A stretch of DNA of 64,000 nucleotides, taken from Pseudomonas sp. ACN8 (GTDB taxonomy: Bacteria > Pseudomonadota > Gammaproteobacteria > Pseudomonadales > Pseudomonadaceae). Positions 24,862-33,244 of the stretch are shown in pieces. The DNA is taken from positions 1 through 64,000 of the forward strand of contig NZ_MRCS01000015.1 in assembly GCF_002303925.1 (NCBI RefSeq). Reading direction: 5' to 3'. A program made the translations under genes and the position numbers. Numbering within the stretch: the first letter of the stretch is position 1; each line of letters starts with the position of its first letter. The notes beneath the pieces were generated by a model. The model had not been told where the DNA came from, did no database searches, and saw only the letters and a program-made list of their open reading frames with translations.

Positions 24862-25854
24862 ATGAGTGAAATAACCTTGTTGAGCGAAGCGGATCTGCGT
24901 GCCTGCGTGGCGCTGGATTTGCCAAGCATTGAAGCCATCGAGCAGGCCTTCGTGCTGCTGGCCACCGCCGCCGTGGCCATGCCGCCGATTCTGCGCCTGG
25001 ACATTCCTGAACATAACGGCGAAGTGGACGTGAAAACCGCCTATTTGCCGGGCCTGGAACGCTTTGCGATCAAGGTCAGCCCGGGGTTTTTCGACAATCC
25101 GAAACTCGGTTTGCCCAGCCTTAACGGCATGATGATGTTGCTGTCCGCTCGCACCGGTCTGCTGGATGCCTTGCTGCTGGACAACGGTTACCTGACCGCC
25201 GTGCGTACAGCGGCGGCCGGGGCCGTGGCGGCGCGGGCGCTGTCGCGAGAGGACAGCCGCAGTGTGGCGCTGATCGGTGCCGGTGAGCAGGCCGCGTTGC
25301 AGCTGCAAGCCCTGCGCCTGGTGCGGCCGATCGACAGCGTACGTGTCTGGGCGCGGGACTCCGCCAAGGCTCAGGCCTTTAGCGTCGAGCTGGCTCGGGA
25401 CAGTGGCCTGGCAGTCAAACCGTGCGCGAGCATCGATGAGGCCATGGCCGATGTCGACATCGCGATCACCTGCACGCCGAGCCGCGAGCCGTTGATTGAC
25501 GTGCACCATTTGCACCCTGGCCTGCACATCACCGCCATGGGCTCGGACGCCGAGCACAAGAACGAAATTTCCCCCCATGCGCTGGCGCAAGTCGACTGCT
25601 ACGTGGCCGATCGTTTGAGCCAGACGCGCATCCTCGGTGAGTTGCATCACGCCCTCGCTGCGGGCGTCGTCAGCGACGAATCGGGCTTCGCAGAGCTCGG
25701 CCAGGTGCTGGCCGGCCAACGGCCCGGTCGCACGGACGCAACGCAGATCACCTTGTGCGATCTCACGGGCACCGGCGCCCAGGACACGGCCATGGCCAAC
25801 CTGGCCTTCGAGCGTGCGCGCTCAGCGGGCAAAGGTTTTCAGTTCGGCAGTTAA
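24862..25854 (+). CDS. eutC: Ectoine utilisation protein EutC (ornithine cyclodeaminase family)
   Basis: A 330-residue NAD(P)-binding protein of the ornithine cyclodeaminase/mu-crystallin family. The substrate-binding Lys lies in VDVKTAYLPG near residue 57 and the dinucleotide motif ALIGAGEQAALQ near residue 138. In the hydroxyectoine pathway it is proposed to act after EutB as an oxidoreductase. The ATG at 24862 follows GGAG by ten bases and is preferred to the TTG codon directly before it. It lies between eutB and doeA in one apparent transcript. The exact reaction is less well established than those of DoeA-DoeD. Confidence 0.85.
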   Translation: MSEITLLSEADLRACVALDLPSIEAIEQAFVLLATAAVAMPPILRLDIPEHNGEVDVKTAYLPGLERFAIKVSPGFFDNPKLGLPSLNGMMMLLSARTGLLDALLLDNGYLTAVRTAAAGAVAARALSREDSRSVALIGAGEQAALQLQALRLVRPIDSVRVWARDSAKAQAFSVELARDSGLAVKPCASIDEAMADVDIAITCTPSREPLIDVHHLHPGLHITAMGSDAEHKNEISPHALAQVDCYVADRLSQTRILGELHHALAAGVVSDESGFAELGQVLAGQRPGRTDATQITLCDLTGTGAQDTAMANLAFERARSAGKGFQFGS

Positions 25855-25897
25855 ACCGCTTTTTTCATCCGTGCGTCATTTATCAGAGGGCATGTGC

Positions 25898-27088
25898 ATG
25901 TCTCAGATAGTCGTCAATCTTCCGTTCCAGCGGGAGGAATACGCCCAGCGTCTGGCCAAGGTGCGAGTGGCCATGCAGGCGCAGGGCATCGAGCTGTTGC
26001 TGGTCACCGATCCGTCGAACATGGCCTGGCTGACCGGCTATGACGGTTGGTCGTTCTACGTTCATCAATGCGTGCTGCTGGCGCTCGACGGCGAGCCCGT
26101 GTGGTTCGGTCGCGGGCAGGATGCCAACGGCGCCAAGCGCACGGTGTTCATGCAGCAAGAAAATATCGTCGGTTATCCGGACATCTATGTGCAGTCCCGG
26201 GAACGTCACCCGATGGATTACCTGTCACGGGAAGTGATCAGCGCCCGGGGTTGGGATGCGCTGACCATTGGCGTGGAGATGGACAACTATTACTTCAGCG
26301 CCGCCGCGTTCCTGTCGCTGCAGAAAAACCTGCCAAACGCCAGATTGATCGACTCGGTCGGGTTGGTGAACTGGCAGCGGGCGATCAAGTCGCCGCAGGA
26401 AATCGCCTACATGCGCATCGCCGCGCGCATCGTTGAAAACATGCACGGTCGAATCCTCGAGCGGATCGAGCCAGGCATGCGCAAGAATGAATTGGTGGCC
26501 GAGATCTACAGCAGCGGCATCCTCGGCGCCGACGGTCATGGCGGTGATTACCCGGCCATTGTGCCTCTGTTGCCCACCGGTGCCGATGCCAGCGCGCCGC
26601 ACCTGACCTGGGACGATACGCCGTTCGAAAAGGGCGCCGGCACCTTCTTTGAAATCGCCGGTTGCTATAAGCGTTACCACTGCCCGTTGTCGCGCACGAT
26701 CTACCTGGGCAAGCCGCCGCAGCATTTTCTCGATGGTGAAAAAGCCGTGGTCGAAGGCATCGCCGCCGGGCTTGAAGCGGCCAAGCCAGGCAACACCACC
26801 GGCGACATCGCGGTGGCGTTCTTCAAGGTGCTGGAGAAATTCGGCATCCACAAGGACAGCCGTTGCGGCTATCCGATCGGCATCAGTTATCCACCGGATT
26901 GGGGCGAGCGCACCATGAGCCTGCGTCCCGGCGACACCAGCGTGTTGCAACCGGGCATGACCTTCCACTTCATGCCGGGGCTGTGGATGGACGACTGGGG
27001 GCTGGAGATCACCGAGAGCATTCTGATCACCGAAACCGGCGTCGAAACCTTGTGCAACGTGCCACGCCAACTGTTCGTGAAGGAATGA
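25898..27088 (+). CDS. doeA: Ectoine hydrolase DoeA
   Basis: A 396-residue member of the M24 (creatinase/aminopeptidase P) family that opens the ectoine ring to N-acetyl-L-2,4-diaminobutyrate. The N-terminal domain contains LLVTDPSNMAWLTGYDGWSFY near residues 32-52. The C-terminal pita-bread domain follows from about residue 165. The ATG at 25898 is preferred to an in-frame ATG six bases earlier because AGAGGG is at the right distance only from the later one. A larger open frame extends back to 25637, inside eutC, and is not used. The gene lies three bases before doeB. Confidence 0.89.
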   Translation: MSQIVVNLPFQREEYAQRLAKVRVAMQAQGIELLLVTDPSNMAWLTGYDGWSFYVHQCVLLALDGEPVWFGRGQDANGAKRTVFMQQENIVGYPDIYVQSRERHPMDYLSREVISARGWDALTIGVEMDNYYFSAAAFLSLQKNLPNARLIDSVGLVNWQRAIKSPQEIAYMRIAARIVENMHGRILERIEPGMRKNELVAEIYSSGILGADGHGGDYPAIVPLLPTGADASAPHLTWDDTPFEKGAGTFFEIAGCYKRYHCPLSRTIYLGKPPQHFLDGEKAVVEGIAAGLEAAKPGNTTGDIAVAFFKVLEKFGIHKDSRCGYPIGISYPPDWGERTMSLRPGDTSVLQPGMTFHFMPGLWMDDWGLEITESILITETGVETLCNVPRQLFVKE

Positions 27089-27091
27089 ACC

Positions 27092-28093
27092 ATGAGCGAA
27101 TTGCCTGACAACCCGATCAGCGCCACGGTGGATTTTACCCGTGAAGGCGTGCAGCACGGTTTTCTCAAACTGCCGTATTCCCGGGACGACTCGGCCTGGG
27201 GGGCGGTGATGATTCCGCTTACGGTGATTCAACGCGGTGAGGGGCCGACTGCGTTGCTCACCGGTGGCAACCATGGCGACGAATACGAAGGGCCGGTGGC
27301 GCTGAGCAAGCTGGCCCAGGGGCTGAGCGCCGCCGAGGTCAGTGGGCGGGTGATCATTGTGCCGTTCATGAACACCCCGGCGTTTCATGCCGGGCGGCGC
27401 ACGTCTCCGATCGACAAGGGCAACCTCAACCGCAGCTTTCCCGGCAAGCCGGACGGCACGGTGACCGAGAAAATCGCCGATTACTTCACGCGTACCTTGC
27501 TGCCGTTGGCCGACATCGTGCTGGACATTCACTCCGGCGGTCGCACCCTGGATTTCCTGCCGTTCGCCGCTTGTCATGTGCTGCCGGACAAACAGCAGCA
27601 GGCGCAATGCGAGGCCGGAATGCGTGCCTTCAATGCGCCGTACAGCATGCGCATGCTGGAGCTCGATGCCGGGGCGATGTACGACACCGCCGCTGAGTCT
27701 CAAGGCAAAATCTTCGTCACGACGGAGTTGGGCGGCGGCGGTTCGTCGACGGCGCGCAGCGTGGCGATTGCCGAGCGTGGCGTGCGCAATCTGCTGGTGC
27801 ATTCCGGGATTCTTGAGGGCGAGGTTCAGACAGCGCCCTCGATCATGCTCGACATGCCCGACGGCGATTGCTTCATCGCCAGCGAGCACGACGGCTTGTT
27901 GGAAATGTGCCGGGATCTGGGCGATAACGTGAACAAGGGCGACGTGATCGCCCGCGTCTACGACGCTACCCGCAGCGGCGTTGCTCCGGTGGAATACCGT
28001 GCGGCGCGCAGCGGTCTGCTGGCGGCGCGGCATTTTCCGGGGCTGGTGGGGTGTGGCGATACCATTGCAGTCATCGCCGATGTGTTGACCTGA
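27092..28093 (+). CDS. doeB: N-acetyl-L-2,4-diaminobutyrate deacetylase DoeB
   Basis: A 333-residue zinc hydrolase of the succinylglutamate desuccinylase/aspartoacylase family. The ligands His and Glu lie in GGNHGDEYEGP near residues 56-66, and the third ligand His in VLDIHSGG near residue 145. It removes the acetyl group from the DoeA product to give L-2,4-diaminobutyrate. The start is three bases after the doeA stop, with AAGGA upstream, so the two are translated together. A REP pair follows and separates it from doeX. Confidence 0.89.
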   Translation: MSELPDNPISATVDFTREGVQHGFLKLPYSRDDSAWGAVMIPLTVIQRGEGPTALLTGGNHGDEYEGPVALSKLAQGLSAAEVSGRVIIVPFMNTPAFHAGRRTSPIDKGNLNRSFPGKPDGTVTEKIADYFTRTLLPLADIVLDIHSGGRTLDFLPFAACHVLPDKQQQAQCEAGMRAFNAPYSMRMLELDAGAMYDTAAESQGKIFVTTELGGGGSSTARSVAIAERGVRNLLVHSGILEGEVQTAPSIMLDMPDGDCFIASEHDGLLEMCRDLGDNVNKGDVIARVYDATRSGVAPVEYRAARSGLLAARHFPGLVGCGDTIAVIADVLT

Positions 28094-28104
28094 CCCAAAC
28101 CCCC

Positions 28105-28196
28105 TGTGGGAGCGAGCCTGCTCGCGATAGTGCCAGCACATTCAATAGAGCCGTGACTGACATACCGCCATCGCGAGCAGGCTCGCTCCCACAGGG
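28105..28196. repeat. REP pair (REPIN) between doeB and doeX
   Basis: TGTGGGAGCGAGCCTGCTCG and the inverse arm GCGAGCAGGCTCGCTCCCAC flank about 40 bases. It stands between two co-directional genes of the ectoine cluster and could give differential mRNA stability. Confidence 0.88.
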
Positions 28197-28226
28197 TTCC
28201 CCGTACATTCAGGAGATTCTCGGCCC

Positions 28227-28706
28227 ATGCACAAACTCGATCGCTATGACCTGAAAATCCTGCGAATCCTCGCTGAAGACGGGCGTATCACCAAATCGAG
28301 CCTGGCTGAGGCGATCAATCTGTCAGTGACCCCGGCCTGGGAGCGTGTGCGCAAGCTTGAAACCCTTGGCCTGATCAAGGGCTACCGCGCGCAGATCGAC
28401 TGGAACGCAGTGTTCAAAAGTCAGCAAGTACTGGTGGAAATCACCCTGGCCCGGCACACCGCGCAGGACATGCGGCGTTTTGAACAGCGCATGAACGAGG
28501 CTGCCGAAGTGGCGTTCTGCTACGCCACCGGTGGTGGCGTCGATTACATGGCGATGATCCAGGCACCGGACATCGATCATTACCAGCGCTTCATCGACCA
28601 ACTGCTGCTCGACGACCTGGGCATAGAACGCTATTTCACCTACATCGTCACCAAGACCATCAAGACCAGCGGCGCGTTGCCGGCCGAACTCTCTCAAGAT
28701 TCCTGA
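28227..28706 (+). CDS. doeX: Lrp/AsnC family regulator DoeX
   Basis: A 159-residue Lrp/AsnC transcription factor. The helix-turn-helix spans about residues 4-50 (LKILRILAEDGRITKSSLAEAINLSVTPAWERVRKLE). A C-terminal RAM/ligand-binding domain with the ATGGGVDYM turn follows near residue 110. DoeX-type regulators are found in ectoine gene clusters and bind near the doe promoters in other bacteria. AGGAG lies eleven bases before the ATG. It is flanked on both sides by REP pairs and sits between doeB and doeC. Two regulators (EnuR and DoeX) thus serve this locus. Confidence 0.88.
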   Translation: MHKLDRYDLKILRILAEDGRITKSSLAEAINLSVTPAWERVRKLETLGLIKGYRAQIDWNAVFKSQQVLVEITLARHTAQDMRRFEQRMNEAAEVAFCYATGGGVDYMAMIQAPDIDHYQRFIDQLLLDDLGIERYFTYIVTKTIKTSGALPAELSQDS

Positions 28707-28722
28707 GCACACTGAAAACCCC

Positions 28723-28811
28723 TGTGGGAGCTAGCCTGCTAGCGATGACGTCGGCACATCCAACATTGATGTGACTGAAAGGGCGCCATCGCTAGCAGGC
28801 TAGCTCCCACA
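28723..28811. repeat. Variant REP pair with GCTAGC core
   Basis: The arms read GTGGGAGCTAGCCTGCTAGC and GCTAGCAGGCTAGCTCCCAC. Relative to the common GCGAGC/GCTCGC type, the same substitution is present in all four half-stems, so pairing is kept. The interval between the arms is about 48 bases. Confidence 0.85.
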
Positions 28812-28953
28812 ATGGTTTTGCTCCAACCGAAAAATCCGCTGTTCACCCCCGCTCAATCAGAAAAAACCACCTGCCGCACCCCGTTCAAACGCCAAATTCT
28901 CAACGCCCGGCTGACCTAGCATGGTTCCACGCACACGGATTGGAGTGAACGCC

Positions 28954-30426
28954 ATGACTTACAAACATCCACTGCTGTTCAAGGCACTTTGCTACGTTGA
29001 TGGCCATTGGGTCCACAGCGACAGCGGTCACAGTATCGCCGTGCATAACCCGGCCGATCAAAAACTCATCGGCCATGTACCGATGCTCGATCAGCCGCAA
29101 ATTGTCGCCGCCGTCGGTGCCGCGCACCGCGCGTTCGCCGATTGGCGCGAACAAAGCCTGGAGGCGCGCGGGGTGATTCTGCGGCGCTGGGCGGCATTGA
29201 TTCTTGAGCATCAGGAAGACCTGGCGCGGATTCTCAGCCTGGAGCAGGGCAAGTCCCTGGCCGAGTCCCGCGGTGAAATCGCCTATGCGGCCAGCTTCAT
29301 TCCCTGGTTCGCCGAGGAGGCGCGGCGCCTTTATGGGCAGAACATTCCCAGCCACATCCCCGGCGCGCACCTGGGCACGGTCAAGGAACCGGTCGGCGTC
29401 TGCGCCTTGCTGACCCCATGGAACTTCCCCTCGGCGATGATCACCCGCAAAGCCGCCGCCGCCCTGGCTGCCGGCTGCACCGTGGTGATCAAGCCCGCCC
29501 ATGAAACGCCGTACTCGGCGTTCGCTTTGGCGCAACTCGCCGAGGAAGCGGGTTTCCCGGCCGGCGTATTCAACGTGGTGCTGGGCGAGCCGCAAATGGC
29601 CATGCAAACCCTGGTGCAGGACAGTCGCGTGCGCTCGGTGAGTTTCACCGGCTCGACTCGCGTGGGTAAGTTGGTGCTGCAAGCGGCGGCTGCGGATGTG
29701 AAGAAGGTCTCGCTGGAACTGGGCGGCAACGCACCGTTCATTGTCTGTGCGGATGCCGATCTCGGGCTGGCGGTAAAAGTCGCGGTCGCCGCCAAGTTTC
29801 AGACCTCCGGCCAGGATTGCTGCGCGGCCAACCGCATCATGGTCGACCGCTCGATCTACCCGGAATTTCTCAAGGGATTTGCCGCGGCGGTGCGGGAACT
29901 GCGGGTCGGCCCGGCAATGCTGGGCGATCGGGAGCAGAACGTCGATATTGGCCCGTTGATGCATCAGGCGGCATTCGATATTACCGCCGAGCGCGTGGCC
30001 GATGCCCTGCAACAAGGGGCGCAACGACTGGTGGGGGGCGAAGCCCATGCGCTCGGCGGCCTGTTCTATCAGCCGACGGTGCTGGCCGACGTCACGCCGC
30101 AAATGCGCATCTACCGCGAAGAGAACTTCGCACCGATTGCCGGGGTGATGCCGTTCGACAGCCTCGATCATGCCGTCGAGATGGCCAACGACACCGAATA
30201 CGGTCTGGCCGCCTACATTTGTTCCAATCGCCTGGACCTGATCTACCCACTGATTCGTCGTCTCGACCACGCGATGGTCGCGGTCAACGGCGTCAAGTTC
30301 ACCGGCCATCCGATCCCGTTCGGTGGCATGAAAGCCTCGGGGCTGGGCCGTGAAGGCGGCACCGAGGGCTTCGAAGCCTTTGTCGAAACCAAATACTTCT
30401 GCCTGCACCATCAAGGCCAGTTCTGA
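28954..30426 (+). CDS. doeC: Aspartate-semialdehyde dehydrogenase DoeC (aldehyde dehydrogenase family)
   Basis: A 490-residue NAD(P)-dependent aldehyde dehydrogenase, predicted to oxidise L-aspartate 4-semialdehyde to aspartate, the last step of ectoine breakdown. The coenzyme motif FTGSTRVGK is near residue 233, the general-base Glu in LELGGNAPF near residue 257, and the catalytic Cys in SGQDCCAANR near residue 290. TPWNFPSAMITRK near 155 binds the cofactor. The ATG at 28954 has TGGAG at the right distance; the upstream in-frame codon at 28921 is rejected. The enzyme resembles succinate-semialdehyde dehydrogenases, so specificity comes from context. It lies 11 bases before doeD. Confidence 0.88.
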   Translation: MTYKHPLLFKALCYVDGHWVHSDSGHSIAVHNPADQKLIGHVPMLDQPQIVAAVGAAHRAFADWREQSLEARGVILRRWAALILEHQEDLARILSLEQGKSLAESRGEIAYAASFIPWFAEEARRLYGQNIPSHIPGAHLGTVKEPVGVCALLTPWNFPSAMITRKAAAALAAGCTVVIKPAHETPYSAFALAQLAEEAGFPAGVFNVVLGEPQMAMQTLVQDSRVRSVSFTGSTRVGKLVLQAAAADVKKVSLELGGNAPFIVCADADLGLAVKVAVAAKFQTSGQDCCAANRIMVDRSIYPEFLKGFAAAVRELRVGPAMLGDREQNVDIGPLMHQAAFDITAERVADALQQGAQRLVGGEAHALGGLFYQPTVLADVTPQMRIYREENFAPIAGVMPFDSLDHAVEMANDTEYGLAAYICSNRLDLIYPLIRRLDHAMVAVNGVKFTGHPIPFGGMKASGLGREGGTEGFEAFVETKYFCLHHQGQF

Positions 30427-30437
30427 GGAGATCTACC

Positions 30438-31823
30438 ATGAGCCAAGAATTCGACACCCTGTTCGAGCAAGACCGTGCGCATTTCATGCACCCTTCGACC
30501 CACGCCCATGATCACGCCAGCGGGGCACTCAAGGGGCGCATCATCAAGGGCGCATCGGGCATCCGCATTCGCGACCACGAAGGCCGCGAACTCATCGACG
30601 CCTTCGCCGGCCTGTACTGCGTGAACATCGGCTATGGTCGCACCGAAGTCGCCGATGCCATCTACAAGCAGGCCAAGGAACTGGCCTATTACCACACCTA
30701 CATGGGGCATTCGACCGAAGCGATCATCGAACTGTCGAGCCGCATTATCGACTGGGCGCCGGAAGGCATGAAGAAGGTCTACTACGGCCTCTCCGGTTCC
30801 GACGCCAACGAAACCCAGATCAAACTGGTTCGCTACTACAACAACGTGCTGGGGCGCCCGCAGAAGAAGAAAATCATCTCCCGCGATCGCGGTTATCACG
30901 GCTCGGGCATCATGACCGGCAGCCTGACCGGCCTGCCGAGCTTCCATCAGCATTTCGATCTGCCGGCCGAAGGCATCAAGCACACCGTGTGTCCCCACTG
31001 GTACCGCAAGGCGCCGGCCGGCATGGATGAAACCGCATTCGTGCGCTATTGCGCCGACGAACTGGAGAAAATGATCCTCGCCGAAGGCCCCGACACCGTG
31101 GCGGCGTTTATCGGCGAGCCGTTGATGGGCACGGGCGGCATCATCGTGCCGCCGGCGGGTTACTGGACTGCGATTCAAGCCGTGCTGAATAAGTACGATG
31201 TGTTGCTGATCGCCGACGAAGTGGTCTGCGCCTTTGGTCGCCTTGGCTCGAAGATGGGCAGTCAACGATACGGCATGCGCCCGGACCTGATTACCACCGC
31301 CAAAGGCCTGACCAGTGCCTATGCACCATTGTCGGCAGTGATCGTCGGCGAAAAAGTCTGGGATGTCATCGAAAAGGCGTCCGAATCCCAAGGTGCCATG
31401 GGCCATGGCTGGACCTATTCCGGACACCCGATCTGTGCCGCGGCGGCGCTGGCCAACCTCGATATTCTGGAACGGGAAAACCTCACGGCCAATGCCGAGA
31501 AGGTCGGCGGCTATCTCAACCGTCGGTTGCGCGAAAGCCTGGAAGGGCATCCGCTGGTGGGCGAAGTGCGCGGCGACGGCATGCTCGCAGCGGTTGAGTT
31601 CATGGCTGATCGCGAACAACGCACACCGTTCGATGCAGCACTGAAAGTCGGCCCGAAAGTCTCGGCGGCTTGCCTTGAACGCGGCATGATTGCCCGAGCG
31701 ATGCCCCATGGCGACATTCTTGGCTTCGCGCCGCCGCTGGTTCTCACCGAAGCAGAGGCGGACCTGATTGTTGGCATTACCAAGGACGCGATCGATCAGG
31801 TGGCCAGTGAGGTTTTGGGCTGA
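30438..31823 (+). CDS. doeD: L-2,4-diaminobutyrate transaminase DoeD (class III aminotransferase)
   Basis: A 461-residue class III PLP aminotransferase. The pyridine-stacking Asp lies in LIADEVVCAFGR near residue 257, and the Schiff-base lysine in TTAKGLTSAYAPL near residue 289. It converts L-2,4-diaminobutyrate to aspartate 4-semialdehyde. GAGGAG lies seven bases before the start, 11 bases after doeC. It is the last gene of the island on this strand; a REP pair and a bidirectional terminator follow. As with all class III enzymes, substrate choice is inferred from the operon. Confidence 0.88.
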   Translation: MSQEFDTLFEQDRAHFMHPSTHAHDHASGALKGRIIKGASGIRIRDHEGRELIDAFAGLYCVNIGYGRTEVADAIYKQAKELAYYHTYMGHSTEAIIELSSRIIDWAPEGMKKVYYGLSGSDANETQIKLVRYYNNVLGRPQKKKIISRDRGYHGSGIMTGSLTGLPSFHQHFDLPAEGIKHTVCPHWYRKAPAGMDETAFVRYCADELEKMILAEGPDTVAAFIGEPLMGTGGIIVPPAGYWTAIQAVLNKYDVLLIADEVVCAFGRLGSKMGSQRYGMRPDLITTAKGLTSAYAPLSAVIVGEKVWDVIEKASESQGAMGHGWTYSGHPICAAAALANLDILERENLTANAEKVGGYLNRRLRESLEGHPLVGEVRGDGMLAAVEFMADREQRTPFDAALKVGPKVSAACLERGMIARAMPHGDILGFAPPLVLTEAEADLIVGITKDAIDQVASEVLG

Positions 31824-31849
31824 TCATCTTGTGTTGCCTGTCCCGGCCC

Positions 31850-31918
31850 CATCGCGAGCAGGCTCGCTCCCACATTTGAAATGCACTCCCCTGTAGGAGC
31901 GAGCCCTGCTCGCGATGA
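31850..31918. repeat. REP pair after doeD
   Basis: ATCGCGAGCAGGCTCGCTCC and the inverse TAGGAGCGAGCCCTGCTCGC lie about 20 bases apart. The right arm has one extra C, which would bulge in the stem. Confidence 0.85.
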
Positions 31919-31954
31919 GGACCTGACAGGCACCAGAAATACTGGATCAGAAAT

Positions 31955-31994
31955 AAAAAAGCCCCCGGACAACCACTTGTCCGGGGGCTTTTTG
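31955..31994. terminator. Bidirectional intrinsic terminator between doeD and zapG
   Basis: A 12-bp stem GCCCCCGGACAA / TTGTCCGGGGGC with a 4-base loop is flanked by A6 on the left and T5 on the right. It can end both convergent transcripts. Confidence 0.93.
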
Positions 31995-32011
31995 CAATGC
32001 GCGAAAGCTGC

Positions 32012-32446
32012 TTACTTCTTCAGGCCATAATGCTCATCGAGCATGCCCGGCGAGTTCGGGGCTTTTGGTGCGTAGTCGCGTGGCGGCTCCTGATCGCGCG
32101 GTGGCGTCAGGCGTTCACGGGGTGCCTGCGCCGCGTCGGCGTGCAGGGAGGCCAGCAGGCGTTGGCGAGTCTGTTCGTCCAGGGCCAGTCGGTTGGCGCC
32201 CTCGGCGAGATGGTCTTGCACTTCCTGATAGCTCTGAGTCAGTTTCTTGACCAGTGTCGCGGTGCTGTTGAAGTGGGTCACCACCTCGTTCTGATAACTG
32301 TCGAAACGTTCCTGAATATCGTCCAGCTGACGCTGCGTGCGGCTGGGCGCGGCGTTCGGCGCAACGCGAGCGATCAGGAACCCAATGGCGACACCCACAA
32401 CCAGGGCAAGAGTCGGTAACAACCAAACTAAGAGCGAGTGTTCCAC
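32012..32446 (-). CDS. zapG: ZapG/YhcB (DUF1043) inner-membrane protein
   Basis: A 144-residue protein with one N-terminal membrane helix (about residues 5-27, LLVWLLPTLALVVGVAIGFLI). A predicted coiled coil spans about 35-95 (TQRQLDDIQERFDSYQNEVV), followed by a proline-rich, probably disordered tail. This is the DUF1043/YhcB pattern. The E. coli homologue helps coordinate cell-envelope growth and division and interacts with the elongasome and divisome. It is divergent from the alpha/beta hydrolase gene and convergent with doeD. Confidence 0.86.
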   Translation of the reverse strand: MEHSLLVWLLPTLALVVGVAIGFLIARVAPNAAPSRTQRQLDDIQERFDSYQNEVVTHFNSTATLVKKLTQSYQEVQDHLAEGANRLALDEQTRQRLLASLHADAAQAPRERLTPPRDQEPPRDYAPKAPNSPGMLDEHYGLKK

Positions 32447-32590
32447 GAGTCCTTCCTCTATAAACGGCTTTGCTTTACGTTAACGGCTCGAACCTGCGCT
32501 GTATACCGCGATTCACTCGCAATGGACAGCCACAGACAATTTGCTAGACGAGCCGACCTGATCCGAGGTCACGGAGTTCCTTCCTTGCTG

Positions 32591-33220
32591 ATGCGTGAAA
32601 CCCCTGTAGTGATTGACGGCCCGGCGGGTCGACTGGAAGCACTGTACCTGGACAACGAGCAACCGCGTGGCCTGGCGCTCATCTGCCATCCGAACCCGGT
32701 GCAGGGCGGCACCATGCTCAACAAAGTGGTCTCGACCCTGCAGCGCACTGCGCGTGATGCCGGTTTGATCACCCTGCGCTTCAACTATCGTGGCGTCGGC
32801 GCCAGCGAAGGTACACATGATATGGGCACAGGCGAAGTCGATGATGCCCAGGCGGTCGCCGAATGGTTCCGGGCCAGACACCCGCAATTGCCGCTGACTC
32901 TTTTCGGTTTCTCCTTCGGTGGATTTGTTGCAGCAAGTCTCGGCGGGCGTCTGGAAGCGCAGGGCGAGCCGCTCAAGCACCTGTTCATGGTTGCGCCGGC
33001 GGTCATGCGCCTGGGCGCTCAGGATCAGCTGCCGCAACAGGGCGAACTGACCCTGATCCAGCCGGAAACCGACGAAGTGATCGATCCGCAGCTTGTTTAC
33101 GAATGGTCCGACAAGCTCGAACGCCCCCATGAGCTGCTGAAAGTGGCAGAATGCGGACACTTTTTTCATGGCAAGCTGACCGATCTCAAGGATCTGATCC
33201 TGCCGCGTCTCTCGAATTGA
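32591..33220 (+). CDS. Alpha/beta hydrolase
   Basis: A 209-residue alpha/beta hydrolase starting MRETPVVIDGPAGRLEALYL. The nucleophile elbow is GFSFGG near residue 108 (Ser in G-x-S-x-G). The RFNYRGVGAS motif near 60 forms the oxyanion region. An Asp (near residue 164) and the final His in ECGHFFHGKL (near residue 190) complete a catalytic triad. Substrate unknown. The frame is open upstream (ATG at 32522), but the start at 32591 agrees with the compact family N-terminus. It lies 24 bases before trpS, and the pair may be co-transcribed. Confidence 0.83.
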   Translation: MRETPVVIDGPAGRLEALYLDNEQPRGLALICHPNPVQGGTMLNKVVSTLQRTARDAGLITLRFNYRGVGASEGTHDMGTGEVDDAQAVAEWFRARHPQLPLTLFGFSFGGFVAASLGGRLEAQGEPLKHLFMVAPAVMRLGAQDQLPQQGELTLIQPETDEVIDPQLVYEWSDKLERPHELLKVAECGHFFHGKLTDLKDLILPRLSN

Positions 33221-33244
33221 TTGCAGTCTGACAAGCGATTACCC

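Noticed and set aside
26225..28141. A 638-codon minus-strand open frame opposite doeA and doeB
   Set aside because: The His- and Arg-rich translation is a typical antisense shadow of GC-rich genes.
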